This document shows positions 1 through 9,523 of a DNA stretch of 51,234 nt, in pieces. The DNA is from an uncultured Verrucomicrobia subdivision 3 bacterium (GTDB lineage: Bacteria; Verrucomicrobiota; Verrucomicrobiae; Limisphaerales; UBA11358), in assembly GCA_903921455.1 (NCBI GenBank), contig CAIXPZ010000072.1:1-51234 (forward strand), read 5' to 3'. The notes under the pieces are model-generated. The model saw only the letters and a program-made list of their open reading frames with translations. It was not told the DNA's origin and did not search any database. Position 1 is the first letter of the stretch. The number at the start of each line of letters is the position of its first letter. The translations under genes were made by a program, and so were the position numbers.

Positions 1-1164
1 ATTATTCCCGTTCTTGGTGAAGACGAGGTCGTCGGCCAGATACACGGCGGAATGCTTGATCTCGTTCTTGTTGTTCATCAACAAGAGCACATCGCCGTAG
101 AGCGAAGGCGCCGCGATCTGAAAGAAGTTTTTCTGAATGTATTGCACCGCAAAGTTCGGATCGTTGAAACGGTTGTCCGGCGTTTCGTTGCTGAAGTTGA
201 ACGTCGTCCAGTGACAGTCCATGGTCGGCTCGCCGGGTTGCGGCGGCAGCGGAAACGTGTAAAGCCGGTCGCGCGCAAACTTGGGCAGCAGGTAAAGCAG
301 ACTCAAATTACCACCTTCGGGAAGCCGCTTGAGAGATTCCATAAGCGGGCGAATGTCGGTGAAGTGGACGTTCGGCATGTTGCCCCAATAAGAAGCCAGC
401 TTGTCAATGTCCGTGCCCGGCTTGATGGCCAGACCGGCAAACACGGCGGATTGCCGGGACATCGCGCAGGTCAGGGCCACGCGCCGTTCGACTGTTGGTA
501 TCTGGTTGAGCAAAAATTGATAATCAGAGAGTTGCTGCGCGGCGCCGTTAGGATAGACCAACCGCTTAAGCAGAGCCACGTCGGCGGGCGGCAATTGTTC
601 ATCCGCATAAATGGACTCGATGGTATTGGCGGGGAAGATGTAGGGATAATCAAGATAGAGATTGATGTTGTAGCCGGCGAGTTGCGGATAAAGCTTTTGG
701 CGGTTCTCCGGCGTCAACGAAAACAGAAAGTCGGCGGACGGCGTGAGCGTCGTGCCGGCGGCGTTTTGCCGGCCAGCTGCTGGCACCAGCGCCGCCGAGG
801 CTTGAGCCTCGGTCAAACCATTCTTCATTAAGAGCGCCTTTACCGCGTCAGGGTTGAGACCGCTAAAGGTCCAAATTTCCGGCTGCGGAACGGTGACTTC
901 CTCGGTGAGATACTCCTTCGGCCGTTCCAGCGAGATATCACGCGTAATCAGCTCACCCCACGGTCCGACATGAACCGAGCGGGACTTGTCTTTCGGGTCA
1001 ACCGCAAAAGTCTCGGTCAGCTTCGGATGAGTTACCACGGCCACCTTATAGGTTACGAAGGCCGCACCGCCAACCAGGGCAAGGCAGAATACAATCAAAC
1101 CAGCCAGCGTAAATTGAAACACGTTGGATGCCGAGGCGGATTCCTGCTTGCGCGAACGACTCAT
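1..1164 (-). CDS. Membrane-anchored protein of unknown function, paralog A (3' end outside window)
   Basis: An open frame of 388 codons starts at the ATG at 1164 and runs off the left edge, so the C-terminus is missing. It aligns without gaps, in the same frame, to the next gene (1342-2607), and about 33 C-terminal residues are lacking by comparison. The N-terminus is polar (MSRSRKQESAS) and is followed by one hydrophobic segment near residues 17-42, so it is probably a single-pass, periplasm-facing protein. The remainder is soluble, with conserved stretches such as HVGPWGEL, NINLYLDYPYIFP and MDCHWTTFNFSNET. I recognise no family and assign no function. The two copies are nearly identical near the 3' end but clearly diverged towards the 5' end. 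The gene is transcribed leftward and is separated from its twin by about 180 bp. Confidence 0.8.
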   Translation of the reverse strand, partial: MSRSRKQESASASNVFQFTLAGLIVFCLALVGGAAFVTYKVAVVTHPKLTETFAVDPKDKSRSVHVGPWGELITRDISLERPKEYLTEEVTVPQPEIWTFSGLNPDAVKALLMKNGLTEAQASAALVPAAGRQNAAGTTLTPSADFLFSLTPENRQKLYPQLAGYNINLYLDYPYIFPANTIESIYADEQLPPADVALLKRLVYPNGAAQQLSDYQFLLNQIPTVERRVALTCAMSRQSAVFAGLAIKPGTDIDKLASYWGNMPNVHFTDIRPLMESLKRLPEGGNLSLLYLLPKFARDRLYTFPLPPQPGEPTMDCHWTTFNFSNETPDNRFNDPNFAVQYIQKNFFQIAAPSLYGDVLLLMNNKNEIKHSAVYLADDLVFTKNGNN

Positions 1165-1341
1165 AGCCAAACCGCCGCCGTTTCCGCTGGGGAGAATAAC
1201 CGGAGCATCATCATACTGTCCCTAAGGACGCATGGAGGTTAACGAAAGTTTCAACGACCACAATTAAATAGTAACTATTTGGTTACTTAACCGTTTGGCT
1301 GAGGGTCAATCAGCTGCCACCAATACTGGGGTCTAGTCCGT

Positions 1342-2607
1342 CTAGTCCGTTTTCTTGCGCATGTAAACCGTCCGCATTGGCGGCGTGTTCGGGTAAGTGG
1401 CGAGCAGGTCGGATATCCGCATCAGCATCCACAGCTGGCGGTAATTATTCCCGTTCTTGGTGAAGACGAGGTCGTCGGCCAGATACACGGCGTAATGCTT
1501 GATCTCGTTCTTGTTTTTCATCAACAAGAGCACATCTCCGTAGAGCGAAGGCGCCGCGATCTGGTAATAATTTTTCTGGATGTATTGCACCGCAAAGTTC
1601 GGATCGTTGAAGCGGTTGTCCGGCGTTTCGTTGCTGAAGTTGAACGTCGTCCAGTGACAGTCCATGGTCGGCTCGCCGGGTTGCGGCGGCAGCGGAAATG
1701 TGTAAAGCCGGTCGCGCGCAAACTTGGGCAGCAGGTAAAGCAGACTGATGTTGCCGCCTTCGGGAAGCTGTTTCAGGGATTCAAGGAGCGGCCGGATGTC
1801 GGTGAAGTGAATGTTCGGCATGTTGCCCCAATACGCCGCGACCTTGTCAATGTCCGTATCCGGTTTTACAACGAGGCGAGCGAGCACGGCGGATTGCCGC
1901 GACAGGGCGCGGGTCAGCGCCACGCGCCGGTCGGCGGTGGGGATCTGGTTGAGCAAAAACTGATAATCCGCGAGCTGTTGCGCATCGCCGTTCGGATATA
2001 CCAGCCGCTTGAGCAACGCCAGATCATCCGGATTCAGCCGGCTATCCGTGTAAATGGACTCGATGGTTTCGCTCGGAAAAATGTAGGGGTAATCGAGATA
2101 GAGATTGATGTTGTAGCCGGCGAGTTGCGGGAAAAGCTTCCGGCGGTTCTCCGAAGTGAGCGAGAGCATGAACTCGCCGGACGGCGTGAGCTGCGTGCCC
2201 GCAGCGGTTTCCCGGCAAGCCTCCGGCCGCAGCGCTGCCGCAGCCTGAACTTCGGTTAACCCATTTTTCATGAACAGCGCCTTTACCGCATCGGGCTTGA
2301 GACCATTGAAGGTCCACACTTCCGGCTGCGGACTGGCCACTTCCTCGGTCAGATACTCCACCGGACGTTCCAGGGAAATTTCGCGCAGGAGCAATTCCCC
2401 CCACGGCCCGACATGCACCGAGGAAGTTTTGTCCTTGGGATCGCGCGCAAATGATTCCGCCAGTTTTGCGTGATTCACAGCCGTCAACTTGTAGGTGATT
2501 AACGACGCCCCGCCCATCAAGGTGAGGCTGAAAACAATCAGACCCGTCAGGTTAAAGCGAAAAACATTGCCGAGGTGACCGGCGCCCAATTTGTGTGGCT
2601 TGCTCAT
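1342..2607 (-). CDS. Membrane-anchored protein of unknown function, paralog B
   Basis: This is the complete, 421-residue tandem copy of the preceding gene. A basic N-terminus (MSKPHKLGAGH) and one hydrophobic helix near residues 18-43 point to a signal anchor with the bulk of the chain outside the cytoplasm. Conserved blocks shared with its neighbour include SVHVGPWGELL, NINLYLDYPYIFP, FARDRLYTFPLPPQPG and LADDLVFTKNGNN. The C-terminus is basic (YMRKKTD). A 9-bp tandem duplication (GTCTAGTCC twice, 1331-1348) covers the stop codon. No family is recognised. It lies downstream of asd on the same strand, but a terminator-like hairpin in the gap makes separate transcription likely. Tandem duplication is clear from the sequence; the role is unknown. 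Confidence 0.88.
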   Translation of the reverse strand: MSKPHKLGAGHLGNVFRFNLTGLIVFSLTLMGGASLITYKLTAVNHAKLAESFARDPKDKTSSVHVGPWGELLLREISLERPVEYLTEEVASPQPEVWTFNGLKPDAVKALFMKNGLTEVQAAAALRPEACRETAAGTQLTPSGEFMLSLTSENRRKLFPQLAGYNINLYLDYPYIFPSETIESIYTDSRLNPDDLALLKRLVYPNGDAQQLADYQFLLNQIPTADRRVALTRALSRQSAVLARLVVKPDTDIDKVAAYWGNMPNIHFTDIRPLLESLKQLPEGGNISLLYLLPKFARDRLYTFPLPPQPGEPTMDCHWTTFNFSNETPDNRFNDPNFAVQYIQKNYYQIAAPSLYGDVLLLMKNKNEIKHYAVYLADDLVFTKNGNNYRQLWMLMRISDLLATYPNTPPMRTVYMRKKTD

Positions 2608-2626
2608 GTAAAAAACTATTGTGCGA

Positions 2627-2670
2627 GCAAAAACGCAAACCGCCGCCCCGCAAACCGACGGGGACGGCGG
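2627..2670 (-). terminator. Rho-independent terminator of asd
   Basis: Read leftward, a GC-rich stem (CCGCCGTCCCCG pairing with CGGGGCGGCGG, one bulged T) encloses an 8-nt loop and is followed by TTTGCGTTTTTGC. It lies about 40 bp past the asd stop codon and just before the start of paralog B. Confidence 0.7.
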
Positions 2671-2709
2671 CTGAATTTAAGCTCGAATCAGAGGCTAATA
2701 ACCAAACGG

Positions 2710-3714
2710 TTACTTGACAAGCTCTTCCGCGATCTGCACCGCGTTGAGCGCCGCGCCTTTGAGGAGCTGATCGCCCGAAACCCAGAAGCACAGACCATTG
2801 TCCAAGGCGCAGTCGAGCCGCAGGCGGCCCACTTCACAGTTGTATTTCTCGGAAGTAAAGAGCGGCATCGGATATTTCTTGTTCTCCGGTTCGTCCACGA
2901 CATCCAGACCGGGAGCCTGCTTCAAGACGGCCCGCGCGGCCTCGATGGATACGGGCTTTTCAAACTCCGCGCTCACGGCGATGGAATGCGAACGATAGAC
3001 CGGCACGCGCACGCAAGTCACGCTCGCGCGAAAGTTCGCATGATGCATGATCTTGCGGCCTTCGTTCTCCATCTTCATTTCTTCCTTCGTATAGCCGCCC
3101 GGCAAAAAAGAATCCACATGCGGAATCACATTGAACGCGATCTGGTGGGGATAAACCTCCTTCGTCACCGGCTGGTTGGTGACGATTTGCTCCACCTGGC
3201 GTTCGAGCTCTTCCAACGCCTTCGCGCCCGTGCCGCTAACTGCCTGATAGCTGGAGGCGAAAATGCGCTTCACGCCAAACGCCTGATGCAACGGATACAG
3301 CGCCATGAGCGTGATCGCGGTGGTGCAGTTCGGATTGGCAATGATGCCCTTGTGTTTCTTCACATCGGCGGCGTTGATTTCCGGGACGACCAGCGGCACA
3401 TCGGGGTCTTGACGGAACGCGCTGGAATTATCCACCACCACGCAGCCAGCTTTGGCCGCGATGGGCGCGAACTCCTTCGAGATGCTGCCGCCCGCGCTGA
3501 ACAGCGCGATGTCAATGCCCGCGAAGGAATCCTTCGTCAGTTCCGTCACGGTGATGTCCTGGCCCTTAAACTTCAATTTCTTGCCGACCGAGCGGGCGGA
3601 CGCGAGCAAGGTCAGCTTGCCCACGGGAAAACTTCTCTTTTCCAAGGTCTTGATCATCTCGATGCCGACTGCGCCAGTGGCACCGACAACTGCAACGTGA
3701 GGATTACGGTTCAT
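2710..3714 (-). CDS. asd: Aspartate-semialdehyde dehydrogenase
   Basis: The enzyme reduces aspartyl phosphate to aspartate semialdehyde with NADPH, the branch point towards lysine/diaminopimelate, threonine and methionine. The protein has 334 residues, normal for the family. The Rossmann motif GATGAVG lies at residues 11-17. The catalytic cysteine is Cys130 in ANPNCTT, and the later segment PVYRSHSIAV carries the conserved substrate-side Arg and His. The start at 3714 (MNRNPHVAVVGATG) is preferred over an upstream in-frame ATG at 3747, because family members begin a few residues before the nucleotide-binding strand. It is divergent from the alpha-galactosidase gene and ends in a terminator, so it is probably monocistronic. 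Its diaminopimelate role matters for peptidoglycan. Confidence 0.96.
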   Translation of the reverse strand: MNRNPHVAVVGATGAVGIEMIKTLEKRSFPVGKLTLLASARSVGKKLKFKGQDITVTELTKDSFAGIDIALFSAGGSISKEFAPIAAKAGCVVVDNSSAFRQDPDVPLVVPEINAADVKKHKGIIANPNCTTAITLMALYPLHQAFGVKRIFASSYQAVSGTGAKALEELERQVEQIVTNQPVTKEVYPHQIAFNVIPHVDSFLPGGYTKEEMKMENEGRKIMHHANFRASVTCVRVPVYRSHSIAVSAEFEKPVSIEAARAVLKQAPGLDVVDEPENKKYPMPLFTSEKYNCEVGRLRLDCALDNGLCFWVSGDQLLKGAALNAVQIAEELVK

Positions 3715-3861
3715 AAATGGCCGGATAATGTAGCAAAAAAATCGCAAGCGTCAATTTCGCACTACCCCCTGCCCACAAAACATCCTCCGGGAGAAGGTTT
3801 GTCACCTGAATTTTTCTTCCGCCGCCCGAGCGGACATGTTTCAATTCCGGACTCTTCACGC

Positions 3862-6054
3862 ATGAAACACCTTTTTAAATTCCGCAGCTTGCGCCAAGGC
3901 CTGCAACATTTCAATCGCATCAGCCTGCCCGCCACATTGCTGGCTTGCGCCAACATTCTATTCGCGGAAACATCGCCGCCGACCAACCAAGTCGTCCGCC
4001 TTGCCACCGCCCACTTTGAACTGGTGTTCCGGGTGGGCAACGACGGACGGCTCTACCAGCAGGCGGCCGGCGCCGGCAAGGCAAAGGAAAAACTGCCGCG
4101 CATGGAGGAGGCTTATCCGCAGGCTGGCGATGGCTACATCTGGGAACCTGCGCTGCAAGCGGTTCATGCCGACGGCAACACTTCCACGGCATTGATATTT
4201 GACAGCGCCAACCGGACCAATGAAGCACCGGGCATTGAAGTCACGCGCATCCAACTGCGCGACCCGGCTTACCCATTTGAAACAACGCTGTGTTTCCGAA
4301 CGCATCACGATCAAGACGTGGTGGAGCAATGGACGGAAATCATCCATCATGAATCCGGTCCGGTGACTTTGGAGCGCATGGCTTCAACGGCGTTACTGCT
4401 GCCGGCCACGAACGTTTACCTCACGCATTTCTTCGGCGACTGGGCAAAAGAAATGTTGGCACCCATCACGGAACCCATCACCCCCGGCACAAAAATTTTG
4501 GATTCCAAGATCGGGGTGCGCGCGGAACAATTTCGCAACACCTCATTCGTGCTGTCGCTGGACGGTCCCCCGCAGGAAAACGCCGGGCGCGTGCTGGCCG
4601 GCTCGCTCGCGTGGTCCGGCAGTTTTCAATGCGCGTTTGACGACTTCGGCCAGGGTATCCGCGCGTTGTGCGGCGTGAATCCGTTCGCCTCCGCATATCA
4701 TCTGGAGCCCGGCCAGACTTTCACCACGCCGAAAATGATCTGGGTCTGGAGCGCCAACGGCCTCGGCGACATGAGCCGGAAATTTCACCGCTGGGCGCGC
4801 GACTTCGGCCTGCGCAACGGCCACAAAATCCGCTCCGTGCTGCTGAACAACTGGGAGGCGACCGGTTTTAATTTCGATTTCAACCGCATCGTCGGCCTTT
4901 ATGATCCGGCGAAGGAAATCGGCACGGAACTATTCCTGCTGGATGACGGCTGGTTCGGCAATAAGTATCCCCGCGTGAACGCCAACGCCGGGCTTGGCGA
5001 TTGGGAACCGAATCACCAGCGCCTGCCCGCCGGCCTCGCGCCGCTCGCCACCGAAGCCGGGAAACGTGGATTCCAATTTGGCATCTGGATCGAACCGGAA
5101 ATGGTGAATCCCAAGAGTGAATTGTTTGACCAACATCCCGACTGGGTCATCGCCCAACCGAACCGCAAACACGAACTGCAACGCAACCAGATGGTGCTCG
5201 ACCTGACGCGCCCGTCGGTGCAGGCATTCGAATGGCAGGTGATCAGCAACACGCTTAGCGTGCCGGGCATCAGCTATGCCAAATGGGACTGCAACCGCTT
5301 CCTGACCCAGCCCGGGTCATCATGGCTGGGGCCGGATCGTCAGTCGCATCTGACGATTGATTACGTGAACGCGCTCTACCGGCTCATGGACAAAACGGCG
5401 AAGAGCTTTCCCGACACGGAATTGATGCTGTGTTCCGGCGGCGGCGCGCGGGCGGATTACGGCGCATTGAAGTATTTCCACGAATTCTGGCCGAGCGACA
5501 ACACCGATCCGGTCATGCGCGTGCCGATGCAGTGGGACTACTCCTATTTCTTCCCCAACCTGGCGCTCGCGAGCCACGTCACGCATTGGGGCAAGCGGCC
5601 CATGCACTTCGCCTGCAGCGTGGCGATGAGTGCCCGGTTCGGCATGGATCTCGATCTGGTAAAACTGTCGCCGGAAGACAAGGCGATTTGCGCCGGCGCC
5701 ATCAGCGCCTACAAACACATCCGCGAGGTAACGTTGCAAGGCGATCTATATCGGCTCGAATCACCGCACGGCACCGCGCGCGGAGCGTTAAATTATGTGG
5801 CGGAAAACCGCACCCGCGCCGTGGTATTTGTGTTCCAATTACAAGACGGTGAAGCCTTGCCGGTAAAACCGCAGGGGCTGGATCCGGAAACAAAATATTT
5901 CGTCCATGAACTCAATCCCGCACCCGGTCGCGCGGCATTGTCGCGGGAAAGTAAGACGTTTACCGGCGCAGAATTGATGCGCGATGGTCTGACGCCTGCG
6001 TGTGCCAAGGCGCTGGAAGCCTGCGTTATCGAGCTGGCTTCGCCGCCCCGATAG
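3862..6054 (+). CDS. Secreted alpha-galactosidase, glycoside hydrolase family 36
   Basis: The predicted protein has 730 residues and should release terminal alpha-linked galactose from oligosaccharides such as raffinose or galactomannan fragments. Residues 1 to about 36 look like a long signal peptide ending LACANILFA-ET. The core has the GH36 landmarks: LLNNWEATGFNFD, the LLDDGWFG strand, GIWIEPEMVNP, the nucleophile Asp476 in KWDCNRF, LCSGGGARADYG, and the acid/base Asp546 in WPSDNTDP. The 70-residue spacing between the two catalytic aspartates matches characterised GH36 enzymes. The open frame extends far upstream, antisense to asd, but that part is a shadow. I chose the ATG at 3862 because it opens directly onto the signal peptide. 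No transporter or regulator is adjacent. Export beyond the inner membrane is inferred from the signal sequence. Confidence 0.93.
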   Translation: MKHLFKFRSLRQGLQHFNRISLPATLLACANILFAETSPPTNQVVRLATAHFELVFRVGNDGRLYQQAAGAGKAKEKLPRMEEAYPQAGDGYIWEPALQAVHADGNTSTALIFDSANRTNEAPGIEVTRIQLRDPAYPFETTLCFRTHHDQDVVEQWTEIIHHESGPVTLERMASTALLLPATNVYLTHFFGDWAKEMLAPITEPITPGTKILDSKIGVRAEQFRNTSFVLSLDGPPQENAGRVLAGSLAWSGSFQCAFDDFGQGIRALCGVNPFASAYHLEPGQTFTTPKMIWVWSANGLGDMSRKFHRWARDFGLRNGHKIRSVLLNNWEATGFNFDFNRIVGLYDPAKEIGTELFLLDDGWFGNKYPRVNANAGLGDWEPNHQRLPAGLAPLATEAGKRGFQFGIWIEPEMVNPKSELFDQHPDWVIAQPNRKHELQRNQMVLDLTRPSVQAFEWQVISNTLSVPGISYAKWDCNRFLTQPGSSWLGPDRQSHLTIDYVNALYRLMDKTAKSFPDTELMLCSGGGARADYGALKYFHEFWPSDNTDPVMRVPMQWDYSYFFPNLALASHVTHWGKRPMHFACSVAMSARFGMDLDLVKLSPEDKAICAGAISAYKHIREVTLQGDLYRLESPHGTARGALNYVAENRTRAVVFVFQLQDGEALPVKPQGLDPETKYFVHELNPAPGRAALSRESKTFTGAELMRDGLTPACAKALEACVIELASPPR

Positions 6055-6193
6055 CCGTGTTTTCTGAGTCATTTCTCCAATCCCGACACTCCAGACGCTG
6101 GGGGAACACCCCCCCGGCCATTTTAACTCAGGCAGCCCACCCGACCAAAAAAAAAATCATTTCAGATTGACCGGCAACGCGGGTTATGACGAA

Positions 6194-9100
6194 ATGATAG
6201 AACATAGTAATTTTGCCCAAATGCCGAGAACTCCAGTCAGAAACGGAAACGGAACGCCGCGCACCGGCGCGAGCAAATACGACGCGCACCACAAGGTGTT
6301 GTCGCAAACCTACGGCGCCTTCGCCGACCTGCGCCGCGAGTTATCCGACTCCAAGACCACCGTCAACGAGCGCGAGGATATCCTGAAAAGTTTCGCCACC
6401 TGCCCCGATTCCCAGCGCTCATGGCTGCTGCTCGAGGATTACTTTGAAAAGCTCGCGCTCTCCCGCCGCGATTTTCCCGCGACCGACTGGTGGACCAAGA
6501 TGCTCGCCACCACCGGTAAGGCGCGGCTGGAGGAACTTGCCTTTCTATTTCTGCGCGCCAAGCGTTCCGTGCCGCCGGAATTACAAGCCCACGCCAGCCT
6601 CGACCGCTTCGCCCGCGCCGAGGAGGCTGAACAAGAATCGCGCCTGGTGAAGGAATTGGAAAACTGGCTCTCACCGCCAGCGCCACTCCACCTCGACACG
6701 CCGCGCGCCACCTTGCGCGTCGTTTGCAAACCGCAGCCGGACGAACAGGAGCCGTCGCGCTTCCGCCTCGCCGTCCAATTCCTTTTGCTCCGGCCGCGCA
6801 CCGGCGAGAAGGCGCGCTCGCTGCACGACCTCGTGGATCTCGTTGTCCGGGCGGCGCATGAGCAGGAGTTGTTCACGCCATGGGACTGGGAGTTCATCCA
6901 GTGGATTTACGACACGCACCGCGAACGCGCGGGCCATGAGACCACGCTGTTGCTTGCCGACGCCGAGTTGCTGCAATGGCTGGCGCGCTGGGGCCACACC
7001 AACCGCCTTGAATCCGCCGCGAACGGCCAGGCGCTATTCTTCCATGGCCACGTCGTTTCGCTCGCACCGCATCTGGAAAATGGTGATAAGGAGCTCTCTT
7101 TCACCCATCGCATCCTGTTGCCAGACGGCATCAATCATTCCGTCGCGGACGCCAAGTTTTTCAACCGCCAGTCGCCCGTGGCGCTGCTAGGCAATGAATT
7201 TTTCCTCCTGCGCAACGCGCCACCTTCCGGGGTCTTGAAATATCTCGCGCAGAAACCCTCCGTGCCCGTGCGCAAGTTGAGCCACCGCTTGCTGCTGCAC
7301 CTGCGCAAGTCGCAGGCGAACCACGGCGTGGACTGGGAGCAGCTCTGCGTCGCGCATCCGGCGTCGCCGCAATTTGTGTTTGAATTGCTCGACGACACCG
7401 TGCGCCTGCGGTTGATGGCCAAAAGCGCGCGCGACAAGAGCACGTGGTTCTGGAACGGCCACGAGTGGACGCCGCACAGCCGCGTCATCAAGCCCGGCGA
7501 GAAGCCCGAGATACTCGACGACCCGCGCCTTGAGCCGGTCGTGCAATGGCTGCGCAAGCTTGATTGGTTCATGCAGGAACCCGGCTTATGGATCGGCGAT
7601 GCGAATGAAAATTTCCTCGGCTCGCTCGCCGAGGCATGGGCCGCGCGTCCGGCCGAAGCCGAGTTTCTCGGCAACGCCGCGTTCCACCGCCTGTTCCTCA
7701 CGCCGCACCGGCTCAAGCCGCGCCTCGTCGTGAAGGGCAGCGGCATCGACTGGCTCGCCGTCTCTGCCGAGTGGGAAGCGGAAGGCATGAAGCTCTCCAA
7801 GGCCGACCTCGAACGGCTCGCCGCCGCGACCAGCCGCTTCGTCAAGCTGCCGAACTCCGGCTGGGTGGAACTCGACACCACCGCCGTGCAGGGCGCACAT
7901 GAAGCCATGGCCGACATGGGCGTCGAAGGCCTCATCGCCGTGCCGCAGAAAGTCGGCATGGAACACGTCGCGCACCTCGACGAGGACGGCTTGCAACGTT
8001 TCGTGGATTCGCCCGAGGCCAAGGCGCTGCGCGAACGCGTCCGTGATTTCAAGGGCGTGCCCGCAGCGGAATTACCGAAAACTTTGCAGGCGGAACTGCG
8101 CCCCTATCAGAAAGACGGCTTCGATTTTCTCGCACACTTGGTGCGCGTGAAGCTCGGCGGCATTCTGGCCGACGACATGGGCCTAGGCAAAACATTGCAA
8201 ACGCTGACGTGGCTCGCGTGGCTCAAGGAACAGAACAAGAAGAACCCCAAGCCCTCGCTCGTCATCTGTCCCGCGTCCGTGCTGCATAACTGGCGGCGCG
8301 AAGCGGAGAAGTTCACGCCCGACATGAAGGTGCTCGTGCTCGAGAGCGGCGCCGCGCGGCACAATCTCCGCAAGCAGATTCCGCAGCACGACATCATCGT
8401 CACCAACTACGCCCTGCTCCGCCGCGACCTCGAGGAATTTCACAAGTTCGCATTCCGCGCCGTCATTCTCGACGAAGCGCAGTTCATCAAGAATCCCGGC
8501 GCGCAGGTCACGCAATCCGTCAAGCAGTTGAAGTGCGAAAATAAAATCGCGCTCACCGGCACGCCGCTGGAAAACCGGCTACTGGATCTATGGAGCATCG
8601 TGGATTTCATCCAGCCCGGCTACCTCGGCAATCAGGAACAGTTTCTCGACACCTACGAACCCAAGGGTGGTGAGAACGCCGAATCCGCCCAGCGCATCGC
8701 GCGCCGGCGCTTGTCCGCCAAGCTCCGTCCACTCCTGTTGCGCCGACTCAAGAAGCACGTTGCGAAAGACCTGCCCGACCGCATCGAAGAACGCCGCGAT
8801 TGCCCGCTTGGCGAAGAACAGCGGAAACTTTACCTCGCCGAACTGCGCCGCAGCCGCGAGCAGATTGAACAAGCCGTGGCCACGCAGGGGCTCAACAAGA
8901 GCAAGATGCACGTGCTCGCCGCGCTCACGCGTTTGCGGCAGGTGTGTTGCCATCCGTCGCTCGTCGGGAGCGATACCGCCAGCGGCAAGACCGATACGCT
9001 TTTTGAATTGCTCGATTCGCTCGTGGCCGAGGGCCAGAAAGTGTTGGTCTTCTCCCAATTCGTGCAGATGCTCAACATCCTTGAGAAGGAATGTCACGCC

Positions 9101-9490
9101 CGCGGCATCCGCACCCACACGCTCACCGGCCAGACCAAGGACCGCCAGTCGGTCGTCAACGATTTCCAGAAGGACACCGGCGCGAGCGTGTTCCTGTTGA
9201 GCCTGCGCGCCGCCGGCACCGGCTTGAACCTCACCAACGCGAGCTACGTGGTCCTCTACGATCCGTGGTGGAACCCGGCCGTGGAAGCGCAGGCCATTGA
9301 CCGTTCGCACCGCATTGGCCAGACGCAGACAGTTAACGCCTACCGCCTCATCGCGCCCGGCACGGTTGAGGAAAAGATCTGGGAACTCCAACAGAGCAAG
9401 GCCCAGACGATTGCGGACGTGCTTGGTGAAGAAGGCTTCGCCCGCAGCCTCACGGCCACGGACTTGGAATATCTATTCTCGGAAGATTAA
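6194..9490 (+). CDS. SNF2-family DEAD/DEAH-box ATPase (helicase-like)
   Basis: This is a large SNF2 ATPase of 1098 residues, probably a DNA translocase that remodels protein-nucleic acid complexes. The C-terminal half holds the full motor: Walker A in DDMGLGKTLQTL (residues 660-671), motif Ia region SLVICPASVLHNW, Walker B DEAQ (760-763), LTGTPLENRLLDLWS, and the second RecA lobe with LVFSQFVQM, LRAAGTGLNLTNA and the arginine-finger region QAIDRSHRIGQT. The first 600 or so residues resemble the N-terminal extensions of bacterial SNF2 proteins, but I see no CxC-type SWIM zinc finger and no nuclease motif. The start is uncertain: TTG at 6167, ATG at 6194 and ATG at 6221 are all in frame and none has a clear ribosome-binding site. 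No restriction or defence genes are adjacent. Confidence 0.93.
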   Translation: MIEHSNFAQMPRTPVRNGNGTPRTGASKYDAHHKVLSQTYGAFADLRRELSDSKTTVNEREDILKSFATCPDSQRSWLLLEDYFEKLALSRRDFPATDWWTKMLATTGKARLEELAFLFLRAKRSVPPELQAHASLDRFARAEEAEQESRLVKELENWLSPPAPLHLDTPRATLRVVCKPQPDEQEPSRFRLAVQFLLLRPRTGEKARSLHDLVDLVVRAAHEQELFTPWDWEFIQWIYDTHRERAGHETTLLLADAELLQWLARWGHTNRLESAANGQALFFHGHVVSLAPHLENGDKELSFTHRILLPDGINHSVADAKFFNRQSPVALLGNEFFLLRNAPPSGVLKYLAQKPSVPVRKLSHRLLLHLRKSQANHGVDWEQLCVAHPASPQFVFELLDDTVRLRLMAKSARDKSTWFWNGHEWTPHSRVIKPGEKPEILDDPRLEPVVQWLRKLDWFMQEPGLWIGDANENFLGSLAEAWAARPAEAEFLGNAAFHRLFLTPHRLKPRLVVKGSGIDWLAVSAEWEAEGMKLSKADLERLAAATSRFVKLPNSGWVELDTTAVQGAHEAMADMGVEGLIAVPQKVGMEHVAHLDEDGLQRFVDSPEAKALRERVRDFKGVPAAELPKTLQAELRPYQKDGFDFLAHLVRVKLGGILADDMGLGKTLQTLTWLAWLKEQNKKNPKPSLVICPASVLHNWRREAEKFTPDMKVLVLESGAARHNLRKQIPQHDIIVTNYALLRRDLEEFHKFAFRAVILDEAQFIKNPGAQVTQSVKQLKCENKIALTGTPLENRLLDLWSIVDFIQPGYLGNQEQFLDTYEPKGGENAESAQRIARRRLSAKLRPLLLRRLKKHVAKDLPDRIEERRDCPLGEEQRKLYLAELRRSREQIEQAVATQGLNKSKMHVLAALTRLRQVCCHPSLVGSDTASGKTDTLFELLDSLVAEGQKVLVFSQFVQMLNILEKECHARGIRTHTLTGQTKDRQSVVNDFQKDTGASVFLLSLRAAGTGLNLTNASYVVLYDPWWNPAVEAQAIDRSHRIGQTQTVNAYRLIAPGTVEEKIWELQQSKAQTIADVLGEEGFARSLTATDLEYLFSED

Positions 9491-9523
9491 GGAAAAGGCG
9501 AGGGATTGCAATGGAACTGGTCC

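Noticed and set aside
1495..2259. A 254-codon rightward frame antisense to paralog B, with a counterpart at 52-831 antisense to paralog A
   Set aside because: The antisense similarity simply mirrors the paralogy of the sense genes, which have a membrane anchor and proper composition.
2575..3861. The open frame from 2575 that continues into the alpha-galactosidase, adding 429 codons
   Set aside because: It is wholly antisense to asd, has no similarity to anything and lacks a signal peptide; the GH36 protein begins with its own signal peptide at 3862.
6055..6193. A terminator after the alpha-galactosidase (GGGGG-AACA-CCCCC)
   Set aside because: The short stem is followed by CCGGCCATTTT rather than a T run, so support is too weak.
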